Virus record (IMG/VR): IMGVR_UViG_3300008450_000369
Location: 1 to 27,053 of that record
DNA: 27,053 bases
DNA from: a virus
Direction: 5' to 3' (one strand)
The notes beneath the pieces are model-generated. The model was not told the DNA's origin, did no database searches, and saw only the letters and a program-made list of their open reading frames with translations. Both the position numbers and the translations under genes were made by a program. Positions 14,127-21,543 of the stretch are shown here, piece after piece. Positions within the stretch are counted from its first letter, which is position 1, and the number at the start of each line of letters is the position of its first letter.

Positions 14127-14795
14127 TTATTTTCCATATTCATAATCTAATATTTTACCTACTAAATCTGAGCGATGATTTTCTTTTAATTTAACCCATT
14201 TTATTTCATCAATCTTTTTAGACATTTCAATAGCATATGTCAAACCATTCATTTGTCCATCAGATGTTTTAATATCTGTTTGCTCATTATCACCGTTAAT
14301 AACAATTTTACCTGTTTTACCTAAACGTGTTAATATAGCTAACATTTCACCTTTAGTTAGATTTTGAGCTTCTTCAACAATTAATATATCATCAATTGTT
14401 TTTCCACGTATAAATTGAACAGGCATTGCTTTTACTTTACCTTGCTCAATTAATTTAGCTACTTCATTTTTATCAGTACAACATTTGTTTAAATTTTCAA
14501 TTAGTGCTTCCATATATGGATCAAATTTTTCATTTAAAGCACCAGGTAAATAACCTAAACTTTTACCTACTTCAACTGCTGCACGTGTATTATATATACA
14601 ATCAATTTGTTTTTTCTTTAAAAAATCTAACGCCGCATTAGCACATACTAATGATTTTCCTGAACCTGCTCTACCTGTAACTATTACTATTTGACTTTCA
14701 AAAATTAATCGTTTGGCTTCTTTTTGTTCCTCATTTAACTGTAAAGCATTAATTGCTTTGATATCACTTTTACGTTCACGATTTGGTTCCTTCAT
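14127..14795 (-). CDS. phoH: PhoH-like P-loop ATPase
   Basis: 222 residues. Walker A is GRAGSGKS at 41-48, preceded by the strand IVIVT. Walker B is DILIVEEAQN at 136-145. Downstream are the conserved KIVINGDNEQTD (163-174) and KENHRSDLVGKIL (204-216), the PhoH-family sensor and arginine-bearing motifs. The length fits the core ATPase domain alone, without an N-terminal PIN domain. PhoH-like genes are common in marine and other environmental T4-like phages. They are often called phosphate-stress genes, but their role in infection is not settled; an RNA-related ATPase activity is possible. It stands alone between a terminator after the capsid gene and the neck cluster, with its own ATATTTATAA element 15 bases before the ATG. 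The family call is firm, the function is not. Confidence 0.92.
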   Translation of the reverse strand: MKEPNRERKSDIKAINALQLNEEQKEAKRLIFESQIVIVTGRAGSGKSLVCANAALDFLKKKQIDCIYNTRAAVEVGKSLGYLPGALNEKFDPYMEALIENLNKCCTDKNEVAKLIEQGKVKAMPVQFIRGKTIDDILIVEEAQNLTKGEMLAILTRLGKTGKIVINGDNEQTDIKTSDGQMNGLTYAIEMSKKIDEIKWVKLKENHRSDLVGKILDYEYGK

Positions 14796-14810
14796 AATAA
14801 CAAATATTTG

Positions 14811-14820
14811 TTATAAATAT
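14811..14820 (-). promoter_or_regulatory. ATATTTATAA element before phoH-like gene
   Basis: Exact coding-strand copy, 15 bases before the PhoH start. It lies immediately after the terminator that follows the capsid gene, which is where a new promoter would be expected. Confidence 0.5.
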
Positions 14821-14821
14821 C

Positions 14822-14852
14822 AAAAAGAAAGCCCGAGTATAAACTCGGGCTT
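14822..14852 (-). terminator. Rho-independent terminator after major capsid gene
   Basis: A 9-bp perfect GC-rich stem (AAGCCCGAG at 14829-14837, CTCGGGCTT at 14844-14852) with a 6-base loop is followed on the coding strand by TCTTTTT. It lies 24 bases after the capsid stop codon. The T-tract is on the minus-strand side, which fixes the direction. Confidence 0.9.
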
Positions 14853-14875
14853 CTTGTTTACTCTATAAGTTTATA

Positions 14876-16540
14876 TTAGAGAGTGTTTAGTCCACTAACA
14901 AGGACCTTACCATAGAATTCAGGACGAACCATTTTCTTAGCGTAGCGAGTCAATAAACCTTTACGTGGAGTGAAGGTATCAGGATCGTACACAAGTGGAG
15001 TCATGATCAATGGAATGTAAGGAGCAAATACAGCACCGGTTTCTAGGAATTGTTTTCCTTTGAAGCCCATTAAAATGGTATTTTCAGTCATGTATGGATT
15101 TTTGTAAACTTCATACTGATTGTTTAAATTACCAACTTTCTGTACACCAAATGCATAAGTCATCTGAGCAGCATCACCTTTAGCAGTTGCAGCGAATCCA
15201 GGAATTGATTCAAGAACAGTTGCTACTGTAGGAGAACATACTAAGAAGTTAGCGCCACCACGTAAAGTTTTCTGGTGGATGATGTTAGAAACTTTCTGTA
15301 ATTTAGTACCTAAGGTTTGGAACCAACCGCCTTGAGTGTTATAGAAACCTAAGTTAGTTGTAGTACCGTTACCAGTTGTACCAGTGAAAGCGATGTTGTT
15401 AATAGCTGACCAATATTCAGTAGCAGCTGAAGCGTTTTCAATCAACATATCTAAAATTTCTAAGTCAACCTCTAAAGAGATGTACTCACTCATAATTGAT
15501 GTTAATTCAGCTTCTGCGTCTAATGCATGGTAAGCGTTTAAGTCTTGAGCAAATTCAGGTGTCCAAACAGCTTTCAACTTACGAGTTTTAGCAACGATTG
15601 GTTCTGATTTCATCTTAACGTTTACTTCAGGAATTGAGATAGGATTGTTTAAAGTATTTAAACTAGTGTTTCCATCTTCAAAGTCACCACGTAATTGATC
15701 AGTTGGTTGTAATTGGTAAGAAGCAGTTACATTAGCAATAGTAGCTAATTGAGGTAACAAGTTACCAGAAATTAAGAATGAAGCAGAAGCAGGTAAACCA
15801 GCAAATACTACACCAGGAGTAGTAGTGAAAGCTTGTTGAGCATCTGTGTATTGAACTGAACCAGTTTTGATAACAAAAGCACGAACACCATTGAAATCAG
15901 TGTTTGCTGGGAAATTAGCTAATGTTACTTTTTTCCACTCGTTATTTACAGCTGAAGCTGAGTAGTTAGCATCAAAGTTAAAATCAGACCATGAAGCAGT
16001 AGCTACAGTACCTGAGAAAATTGATGAAGTGTTGTTGATGGTGTATGAGAAACGACCAGCACCATAAAGACCACCGTTTGGAGCTAAATTAGCACCTGGG
16101 TTAGTAACACCGTACATAGATTCTGTTCCGTAGAAACCAGCACCTGTAGCAGCGTTGAAAGGAGCTTTAGTTGTACCATATTGGAAGTCTAAGAAAAATA
16201 CTAGACCTGAAGGTAAATTCATTGGTTGAACGCTAACGAATTCTTTAGCAGCGATCTGACCGAATACCTTACGTACTAATGGAAGAGCTACACCAGCCCA
16301 TTGTTCACCAACACCAGCGGTAAAAGCAGCACCTGCAGTACCAGCACCAGTTTGTGAAGATTCCATTACTAATTGTTTAGCTTGATTTTCAAGGATCATT
16401 GACATATTGTTTTTGTCAGCTTCTGATTTTAAGCCTTCTAACAAACCTGTCTTGCTCCATTTAGCAGCCAAGCGAGCTGCGTCACTTTGAAGAGCTTTCC
16501 ATGGGTTAGCACCTTCTAATAGAGATTGAATGTTGTTCAT
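14876..16540 (-). CDS. Major capsid protein, gp23-like
   Basis: 554 residues, against 521 in T4 gp23. VSVQPMNLPSGLVFFLDFQY (about 102-121) matches T4 GVQPMNSPTGQVFALRAVY. AKTRKLKAVWTPEFAQDLNA then YHALDAEAELTSIMSEYISL and EVDLEILDMLIENA matches the T4 block starting AKSRQLKAAYSIELAQDLRA. YEVYKNPYMTENTILMGFKG, GAVFAPYIPLIMTPLVYDPD and FTPRKGLLTRYAKKM match the C-terminal region. By homology the N-terminal segment, about 60 residues, should be removed by the prohead protease; E51 (ILE) and E60 (VME) are candidate sites near the T4 position 65. Just after, TGAGTAGAAFTAGVG (64-78) recurs in the 212-aa protein encoded at 20016-20654. The gene follows the scaffold gene in one unit ending at a strong terminator. 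Confidence 0.96.
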   Translation of the reverse strand: MNNIQSLLEGANPWKALQSDAARLAAKWSKTGLLEGLKSEADKNNMSMILENQAKQLVMESSQTGAGTAGAAFTAGVGEQWAGVALPLVRKVFGQIAAKEFVSVQPMNLPSGLVFFLDFQYGTTKAPFNAATGAGFYGTESMYGVTNPGANLAPNGGLYGAGRFSYTINNTSSIFSGTVATASWSDFNFDANYSASAVNNEWKKVTLANFPANTDFNGVRAFVIKTGSVQYTDAQQAFTTTPGVVFAGLPASASFLISGNLLPQLATIANVTASYQLQPTDQLRGDFEDGNTSLNTLNNPISIPEVNVKMKSEPIVAKTRKLKAVWTPEFAQDLNAYHALDAEAELTSIMSEYISLEVDLEILDMLIENASAATEYWSAINNIAFTGTTGNGTTTNLGFYNTQGGWFQTLGTKLQKVSNIIHQKTLRGGANFLVCSPTVATVLESIPGFAATAKGDAAQMTYAFGVQKVGNLNNQYEVYKNPYMTENTILMGFKGKQFLETGAVFAPYIPLIMTPLVYDPDTFTPRKGLLTRYAKKMVRPEFYGKVLVSGLNTL

Positions 16541-16570
16541 TGTTTTTAAATTAAAATTAAGTTGTAAAAA

Positions 16571-17635
16571 TTAAATAATACCAGCTAACTTTTGGAATCT
16601 AGCGACCATGTCATTAGACTCTACAATAGGTTTTTTACTTGGAGCAACACCCACTGGTTTTGAAGCACGGCCTAAGTTTTCTTTAATTGGGGCTTTTACT
16701 TTGTTTTTTAAGCCTTCAAGTAAAGTTTCATAGACTAATTGAGCTTCTTTTTTAGATGTAGCTTTGTCAAATGCTGTTAAAACTTTAACTTTTTCTGATT
16801 CAGTTAAGTTTTTAGCTTTGAAAATTTTGTTTGTGTAAAGAAGTTTAGCATTTAGAACATTGATTTCATTAAGTTCTGAGCGTAGTGTATTGATGGCTTC
16901 ATAAGCTTCATCTAATTCAGCTTTCATTTTCTTAATTTCTTCCATTTCTTCTTCTTTTTTCTCTTCTTTAACTTCTTCTTCACCTTTAAGTTCAGCTAAG
17001 ATTTCATCAATGTTAATGTCTTCGTCAATCTCTTCTTCTTCAGCTCCAGCTTCATCTTCCATACCTTCATGGCCAGCTTCAATTTCGCCAGCAGCAATCA
17101 TGTCTTCGATTACACCTTCGATGAAGTTTTTAAGATCTTCTTCTGACATGTTTTCAAGATCAATTTCTTCTTCGCCTTCCTCTTCTTCAGTTTCTTCTTC
17201 TTCGCCTTCTTCTTCTTTAGCTTCAGTTACAGTTTCATCCATCTCTTCTTCTTTAGCTTCATCTAGTTCAGCTAAAAGTTCATCAAGATCGATTTCTTCC
17301 ATTTCTTCTTCTTCTAAACCATAGCCTTTAGCTCTGTAGTCATCAGCTGCGAAGTCACCTGTTTTTTCAGGTGCGAAACCTACTTCTTCAACTTCCGCTT
17401 TTTTCGCTTCTTCTACTTCTTCAGATTTTTTCATTTCATCCATTTCTTCTTTTTCAGCTTCCATTACATCGTCTTCTTCATAATAAGAATCCATTTCGTT
17501 AATTTTAGCTGACAAGATAGTTTTAAGATGAGGTGTGAAAGATTCTTCTAAAGCAGCTTTAGCATTTGCAATAGCAGTCTCCTTGATTGCTTTTGCATCG
17601 GCAATAGCCTCTTTTAACAAATCTCTGTTTGTCAT
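16571..17635 (-). CDS. Prohead scaffold (core) protein, gp22-like
   Basis: 354 residues from the ATG at 17633-17635 (MTNRDLLKEAIADAKAIKET). A TTG five codons upstream is in frame but forms part of the Shine-Dalgarno-like TTGAGGAC, so ATG is preferred. The protein is helical throughout, with a very acidic low-complexity centre (roughly residues 55-225, long runs of Glu with Asp, Met and Ala). A second helical segment follows (ELDEAYEAINTLRSELNEIN, then LLYTNKIFKAKNLTESEKVK), and the end is VESNDMVARFQKLAGII, a typical gp22-type C-terminus. Acidic composition and position directly before the capsid gene fit the T4 gp22 core protein, which fills the prohead and is degraded by the protease. The many L/I-x-E sites in the acidic region would suit that cleavage. 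Its leader has the clearest Shine-Dalgarno in the window. Confidence 0.88.
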   Translation of the reverse strand: MTNRDLLKEAIADAKAIKETAIANAKAALEESFTPHLKTILSAKINEMDSYYEEDDVMEAEKEEMDEMKKSEEVEEAKKAEVEEVGFAPEKTGDFAADDYRAKGYGLEEEEMEEIDLDELLAELDEAKEEEMDETVTEAKEEEGEEEETEEEEGEEEIDLENMSEEDLKNFIEGVIEDMIAAGEIEAGHEGMEDEAGAEEEEIDEDINIDEILAELKGEEEVKEEKKEEEMEEIKKMKAELDEAYEAINTLRSELNEINVLNAKLLYTNKIFKAKNLTESEKVKVLTAFDKATSKKEAQLVYETLLEGLKNKVKAPIKENLGRASKPVGVAPSKKPIVESNDMVARFQKLAGII

Positions 17636-17642
17636 AGTTTTT

Positions 17643-17648
17643 GTCCTC
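17643..17648 (-). promoter_or_regulatory. Shine-Dalgarno-like GAGGAC before scaffold gene
   Basis: The coding strand reads GAGGAC, with AGGA 8 bases before the ATG at 17635. It stands out because the other leaders in this window lack such a motif, and it supports ATG rather than the overlapping TTG as the start. Confidence 0.55.
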
Positions 17649-17713
17649 AAATTGTTTTTTGGAAATACGCTTAATTACTGTAGCGTAATAGGGATTGATA
17701 ATTGATTTGATAT

Positions 17714-17759
17714 CGTATACGCAGATTTGGAACGATATATTCACGTATACATATATACG
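17714..17759 (-). promoter_or_regulatory. Palindrome-rich leader of the scaffold-capsid unit
   Basis: Between the terminator after the protease gene and the scaffold start lie about 150 bases without a gene. They contain the palindrome CGTATACG (17714-17721) and a 16-base imperfect palindrome with CGTATA arms (17744-17759), 22 bases apart. The repeated ATATTTATAA element is absent here. A distinct promoter or operator for the most highly needed structural genes is inferred. A TTGGCG / TATATG pair spaced by 17 bases on the coding strand is a weak promoter candidate. Confidence 0.4.
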
Positions 17760-17784
17760 AAGAGTTGAAAAACGCCAAGTTGTG

Positions 17785-17817
17785 AAAAAGAAATGTCTCC
17801 TTTTTAGGGGAGACATT
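17785..17817 (-). terminator. Rho-independent terminator after prohead protease gene
   Basis: A 9-bp stem (AATGTCTCC at 17792-17800, GGAGACATT at 17809-17817) with an 8-base loop is followed on the coding strand by TTTCTTTTT. It lies 27 bases after the protease stop codon and separates the protease from the scaffold-capsid pair. Confidence 0.85.
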
Positions 17818-17844
17818 GGTCTAACAATACTATTGATAGAGGGG

Positions 17845-18459
17845 TTAAAATATTGGACAAGATCCATTAGCACATAATATTTCTGTGATAACAGAATTTA
17901 CTTTAGCGTATGGATTTAATGTTGTTGTTAATCCTTCATTCATCATTCCTTTCACTGGATGCATCCATGAACCTGGGTTTGATGGAGTTGATACAAAATC
18001 CCAACATAATAGTTCAAAGTCATCTTGTACTTCCATTGTCTCACCAAGTGGTTTTAAACTACCCATACCACGTGAAGAAACACCTACTGTAATATTATTT
18101 TCAATAAGTGCTTTTAATATATTGCCTGATGGTGTTGGTAGTATTTCAATTTTACCTATTACTTTATCACCATCCCACCATATACCTTTAATATTATGGG
18201 ATACATTTTTTAAATTGATAATAGATGATTCTGGATGGTCTAATTCCCCTAATGCTCTATTTTCTCTAACACAAGACATATATTTGTCTATTTCACGCTC
18301 CCATAACTCCTTTTTATAGTAACGGCCATTACCATTTTTAACTTCTGCTGTAGCTAATATCCCTTCAACAATTGGATTACCAGCTGTTGATTTAGTACCT
18401 TCAGTTAATTGTCTAGGTGATACTTGAAATAGTTGGGTTTCTATTAGTACTTGTTTCAT
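17845..18459 (-). CDS. Prohead maturation protease, gp21-like
   Basis: 204 residues, close to the T4 gp21 size (212). The conserved serine protease blocks are visible: VEGILATAEVKNGNGRYYKK near 31-50, ALGELDHPES with the likely catalytic His75, and ITVGVSSRGMG with the likely nucleophile Ser128 or Ser129. CWDFVSTPSNPG near 152-163 is the conserved block after the active site. In T4-like phages this enzyme sits in the prohead core, degrades the scaffold and trims capsid and core proteins after L/I-x-E motifs. The C-terminal 30 residues are less conserved and probably contain a self-cleavage region. The gene starts two bases after the 508-aa gene, so the two are probably coexpressed, and it is followed by a terminator. 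Confidence 0.92.
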   Translation of the reverse strand: MKQVLIETQLFQVSPRQLTEGTKSTAGNPIVEGILATAEVKNGNGRYYKKELWEREIDKYMSCVRENRALGELDHPESSIINLKNVSHNIKGIWWDGDKVIGKIEILPTPSGNILKALIENNITVGVSSRGMGSLKPLGETMEVQDDFELLCWDFVSTPSNPGSWMHPVKGMMNEGLTTTLNPYAKVNSVITEILCANGSCPIF

Positions 18460-18461
18460 TA

Positions 18462-19988
18462 TTAAGCTACATTTACAGGTTCACCTGATGATTTTGCAGT
18501 ATCAACTGCTTTTTTCACAGCTGCTGGAGTTGTTTTTTCTTGTTTAGCAATATCAGCTATCTCATCACTTGTAGTAGTTTTATCTACAACAGTAATTTCA
18601 TCAACTAATTGTTCTTTTTTCTTGCCTTTTTTTTCAAGTTTATTTTTAGCAGCTTCAAGTTTTTTAATTTCAGAATATAATTCTTTTAATTTTTTAGGAT
18701 TAATTGAATCATCCTCTAATTCTTTTAATGTTTCTAAAGCTTTAATCTTTTTCTTACGCTTATTGATTTCATCATTAATTTTCTTAACTTTAGCTCCTTT
18801 AGCAGCTTCTTCACCAATTTGATCAATTTCTTTCAAGTTAAGTTCTTCTTTAATTAATGAGCGAAGTGCTGAGCGTAGTTTTGATTCTTGGATTGAGTTT
18901 TTGATATATATCGCACCTACAATTCCTCCTTTATCTAAAACTGTAGCTTTAATTATATTTCCATTAGGAGAAATTTTAGCATATCCCTGATAGTTTGAGG
19001 AACGATAAAGATCCTTCCAATTTTCAGTATTAGATGCATATTTGTTTTTTATCATATCATATTCTCCTTTAGGTCCATCAAACATAACATATGCTTTATA
19101 ATCTTTACCTAAATTAGGTTCTACAATATTTTTAATCATTTCATATTTACCATAAGGTGTTTCACCTCCAAGTGTACTCATAAGTGATTCTTTTAATGTC
19201 TCATATGGTGGTAAATCATACTCAGTCCAACCTAACCAAGCGCCTGCTTTTAAAGCAGCATCATAATATTTTTCAGCTTTTAATAAATCACCTTCAGAGT
19301 ATGCTTGTAATCCTTTATCGTAATATTCATTGGCTTGAATTGAAGCTTCCATATCATATTCACGATCACCATCTGAGTCACTATACATTACTGACTCTTT
19401 TAATTTAACTGGTTCCATACCTGATGAAGCATATTTACCTTTTACTTCTTTAGTTTTACCTAAACCTGGAGCTTCATCTGTGTAACCAATACCTTCAATA
19501 CCAAAAGCAGCATTTTTAGTATAGTATAATTTGTCTTTTTTAAGATTTTTTAATACTACTTTTTTAAGTTCATCAACTGTTTTACCAGCGTTTTCAGATT
19601 TACATACTTCAATTTGAATACCTTTTAAGTATTGATCAAATATTACATCATCACCAGTTTCAGCTTCATATTGATTATGGTATGATTTATCTTTATATTC
19701 ATCTACTTCTTTAGATGATTTAGTAGCGTTAGCTTTAGTGTCTTTTTCTTCAGTTGAAGCTGTATATTCTTCAAATAATTTAAACCAATTAGGTTGTTTA
19801 TTATTGCCTGTAGTTATACCCCATAGATTTTCTGATATAATACCACGTTGTGTTAGTATTGTGGATGCAGATTCAAATCCATAATGGTTAGGTACTAAAT
19901 GAGGAAATAATTGTTTAGCATGTTTTACAAACACGTCTTTAGCGCCTTTACCTTCTTTAATTAAATTGTATTGTTCTTGAAGTGTCAT
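18462..19988 (-). CDS. Head-module protein (508 aa), helical, TPR-like segment, unknown
   Basis: 508 residues, mostly charged and helical. The N-terminus is MTLQEQYNLIKEGKGAKDVF, then VKHAKQLFPHLVPNHYGF. I recognise this as a type of start seen in structural modules of environmental T4-like phages, with no assigned function. ANEYYDKGLQAYSEGDLLKA then EKYYDAALKAG near 223-253 resembles a single tetratricopeptide-like helical hairpin. SKLRSALRSLIKEELNLKEI near 370-390 is followed by a Lys-rich coiled coil (about 400-460) and a flexible Thr/Ala/Lys tail. Several L-x-E motifs are candidate prohead protease sites. Location directly before the protease, with a two-base gap, suggests a prohead core component like those between genes 20 and 21 of T4 (67 and 68), although it is much larger. 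That role is inference. Confidence 0.72.
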   Translation of the reverse strand: MTLQEQYNLIKEGKGAKDVFVKHAKQLFPHLVPNHYGFESASTILTQRGIISENLWGITTGNNKQPNWFKLFEEYTASTEEKDTKANATKSSKEVDEYKDKSYHNQYEAETGDDVIFDQYLKGIQIEVCKSENAGKTVDELKKVVLKNLKKDKLYYTKNAAFGIEGIGYTDEAPGLGKTKEVKGKYASSGMEPVKLKESVMYSDSDGDREYDMEASIQANEYYDKGLQAYSEGDLLKAEKYYDAALKAGAWLGWTEYDLPPYETLKESLMSTLGGETPYGKYEMIKNIVEPNLGKDYKAYVMFDGPKGEYDMIKNKYASNTENWKDLYRSSNYQGYAKISPNGNIIKATVLDKGGIVGAIYIKNSIQESKLRSALRSLIKEELNLKEIDQIGEEAAKGAKVKKINDEINKRKKKIKALETLKELEDDSINPKKLKELYSEIKKLEAAKNKLEKKGKKKEQLVDEITVVDKTTTSDEIADIAKQEKTTPAAVKKAVDTAKSSGEPVNVA

Positions 19989-20003
19989 TGGTAGTATTGT
20001 TTA

Positions 20004-20013
20004 TGATAAATAT
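20004..20013 (-). promoter_or_regulatory. ATATTTATCA element before the 508-aa and protease genes
   Basis: One-mismatch copy of the repeated element, 15 bases before the 508-aa start, placed between it and the 212-aa stop. Confidence 0.42.
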
Positions 20014-20015
20014 TG

Positions 20016-20654
20016 TTATTTATATGTAGCATCCCATAAATCTTTATAGTCTATGGCTTTAGATGCTTTGGTTTGTTTTTTACGATTAACTGGTTTAAAA
20101 CCAAATGCTTTAACATAGTAATTATCTTTAACTCCATGTTCTGTAGCTTTTGGACCTGGGCCTAAATTACCTGTACCGTATGGAGTTTTGATTTCTTCTA
20201 AATCAATATTTAAATCGTTAATCTTATCTTGCTTAACTCTATCTAAGTATGGTTTTATATCTTGTGTCCAAACTGCTGTTTGTGAAAAAGGTATACCACC
20301 AGCTTGCCCATGTTCTCCTTTTGTAGCTTTATCTAGGTCTTGAATAGTAATTTCACCATTTTCCATAGCTTTTTTAAATCTAAAGTAGTTTTGGCTTGTA
20401 CTATAAATTCCTAATTTATTTTGTAGTAATTCTTTACCACCAAAAAACCAAATCCATTGAAGTGCTGTGTCGAATGAGCCATCAATTCCTTTATAGCTAC
20501 TAGCTTCTTTAAGTTTTTTCTTTTTAAATGCTTTAGGAGTAGCGTAATTCATACCAACACCAGGAGAAAAAGCAGCACCTGCTGTTCCTCCACCAGTCAT
20601 AGACATTTCTTTTAATGTCTTTTTAACTAATTCTTTTAGTTTATTTGTGTCCAT
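20016..20654 (-). CDS. Head-module protein (212 aa) sharing a segment with the capsid protein
   Basis: 212 residues. The N-terminus is MDTNKLKELVKKTLKEMSM, a short amphipathic helix with L-K-E motifs ending at E8 and E16. Next comes TGGGTAGAAFSPGVG at 20-34, which matches TGAGTAGAAFTAGVG in the major capsid protein, and then a Lys-rich stretch with a third L-K-E followed by Ala (E50). The rest contains an aromatic helix (DTALQWIWFFGGKELLQNKL) and a basic C-terminus (YYVKAFGFKPVNRKKQTKAS). The L-x-E sites fit the prohead protease specificity known from T4, and the capsid-targeting sequences of T4 internal proteins are likewise short N-terminal helices removed at such sites. A prohead core or internal protein is therefore likely but unproven. 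The gene overlaps the 284-aa stop by one base (TAATG). Confidence 0.72.
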   Translation of the reverse strand: MDTNKLKELVKKTLKEMSMTGGGTAGAAFSPGVGMNYATPKAFKKKKLKEASSYKGIDGSFDTALQWIWFFGGKELLQNKLGIYSTSQNYFRFKKAMENGEITIQDLDKATKGEHGQAGGIPFSQTAVWTQDIKPYLDRVKQDKINDLNIDLEEIKTPYGTGNLGPGPKATEHGVKDNYYVKAFGFKPVNRKKQTKASKAIDYKDLWDATYK

Positions 20655-21508
20655 TACTTAACAGTTTTTAGTTCCTCAATCAATGAATAATACTGTAATA
20701 AATTCACTACATCATCATTTGATATTTTAGCTGTTTTATCAACTTCATTAATTAATGATATAACTTCATTTAACTTGATTTGAGTAACTTTATCTGGCAT
20801 TGATTTAGTTAGTTTAGATAATTGAGATTTTACTTCAACAATTTTAGTGTTATAAAAATCTCTTAAACGAGCATTATTATCAACTGAGTTAATAAATTCT
20901 CTTAAAACTGTTTTTTGATTATCATTTAGAGATCCATATTTACCATTAAATTTTTCAAGTAATACTTGGTATGTTAGTAAACGTAAATCTTTATCATATT
21001 TTTTAAATTCCTCAATAACATTATCTCTAACTTCTTTTTCTTTAATAGGTTGAGTTGTTAGACTCTCTAATAAAGTCATTTTGTTTGTAATAATTTGGTC
21101 AGGATTAGTCAATTCTTGACTATTATATATTTCAATTAATGTATATAAAGCAGCTTGATTTTTGTAGTTAGGTAATTTAGTTTTAAAAAACTCATCTAAA
21201 TTATAATGTTTCTTAATTTCACTAATTAAATTATACTTTTCTTTACGTAGAGTAGTTCTATTAAGTTTACGAGAAGCTTTTAATACTTCATCTATAATGA
21301 TATTAGCTTTAGTTTCAGTTATTTGAGATTGTTTTAAAACTGTATCATATAGTTTGTACTCTTTTCCTAGTTCTGTTTTAACAAAGAATTTTTTAAGTAT
21401 ATTAACAGCTGGTGATTCTTTACTAGATAGTGTGTCAGCGGTTATTTGCCTAACTAACAATTCAAATAATAGACCAGAGTTCTTGAATTTGTTGTGTTTT
21501 ATTAACAT
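20654..21508 (-). CDS. Head-module protein (284 aa), all-helical, unknown
   Basis: 284 residues, almost entirely helical and Lys/Leu/Asn-rich. It begins MLIKHNKFKNSGLLFELLVR followed by QITADTL. Further segments include NILKKFFVKTELGKEYKLYD, KLNRTTLRKEKYNLISEIKK and HYNLDEFFKTKLPNYKNQAA. I recognise this N-terminus as recurring next to portal genes in environmental T4-like phages, but know no function for it. It lies between the portal gene and the prohead protease, the same interval that holds the small core genes 67 and 68 in T4, so a head-assembly role is likely. An exact ATATTTATAA element precedes it by 15 bases. It overlaps the 212-aa gene by one base, so the two are probably translated together. 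Confidence 0.75.
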   Translation of the reverse strand: MLIKHNKFKNSGLLFELLVRQITADTLSSKESPAVNILKKFFVKTELGKEYKLYDTVLKQSQITETKANIIIDEVLKASRKLNRTTLRKEKYNLISEIKKHYNLDEFFKTKLPNYKNQAALYTLIEIYNSQELTNPDQIITNKMTLLESLTTQPIKEKEVRDNVIEEFKKYDKDLRLLTYQVLLEKFNGKYGSLNDNQKTVLREFINSVDNNARLRDFYNTKIVEVKSQLSKLTKSMPDKVTQIKLNEVISLINEVDKTAKISNDDVVNLLQYYSLIEELKTVK

Positions 21509-21523
21509 TACAAGTAAGTTTTA

Positions 21524-21533
21524 TTATAAATAT
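21524..21533 (-). promoter_or_regulatory. ATATTTATAA element before 284-aa gene
   Basis: Exact coding-strand copy, 15 bases before the 284-aa start, just after the portal stop. Confidence 0.45.
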
Positions 21534-21543
21534 ATAAAAATTG

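Noticed and set aside
17010-17324. Plus-strand open frame of 104 codons, almost all serine
   Set aside because: It is the antisense of the Glu-rich part of the scaffold gene; GAA/GAG codons read backwards as TTC/CTC and shifted as TCT. No start context or family.
17636-17650. TTG at 17648-17650 as start of the scaffold protein
   Set aside because: It is part of the TTGAGGAC ribosome-binding region, and ATG at 17633-17635 has the correct spacing to it.
17559-17873. Minus-strand open frame of 104 codons across the scaffold leader
   Set aside because: It runs through the terminator and palindromes and overlaps the scaffold start; its Cys/Lys/Arg-rich translation resembles nothing.
17885-18319. 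Plus-strand open frame of 144 codons
   Set aside because: Lies fully inside the well-supported prohead protease gene on the other strand.
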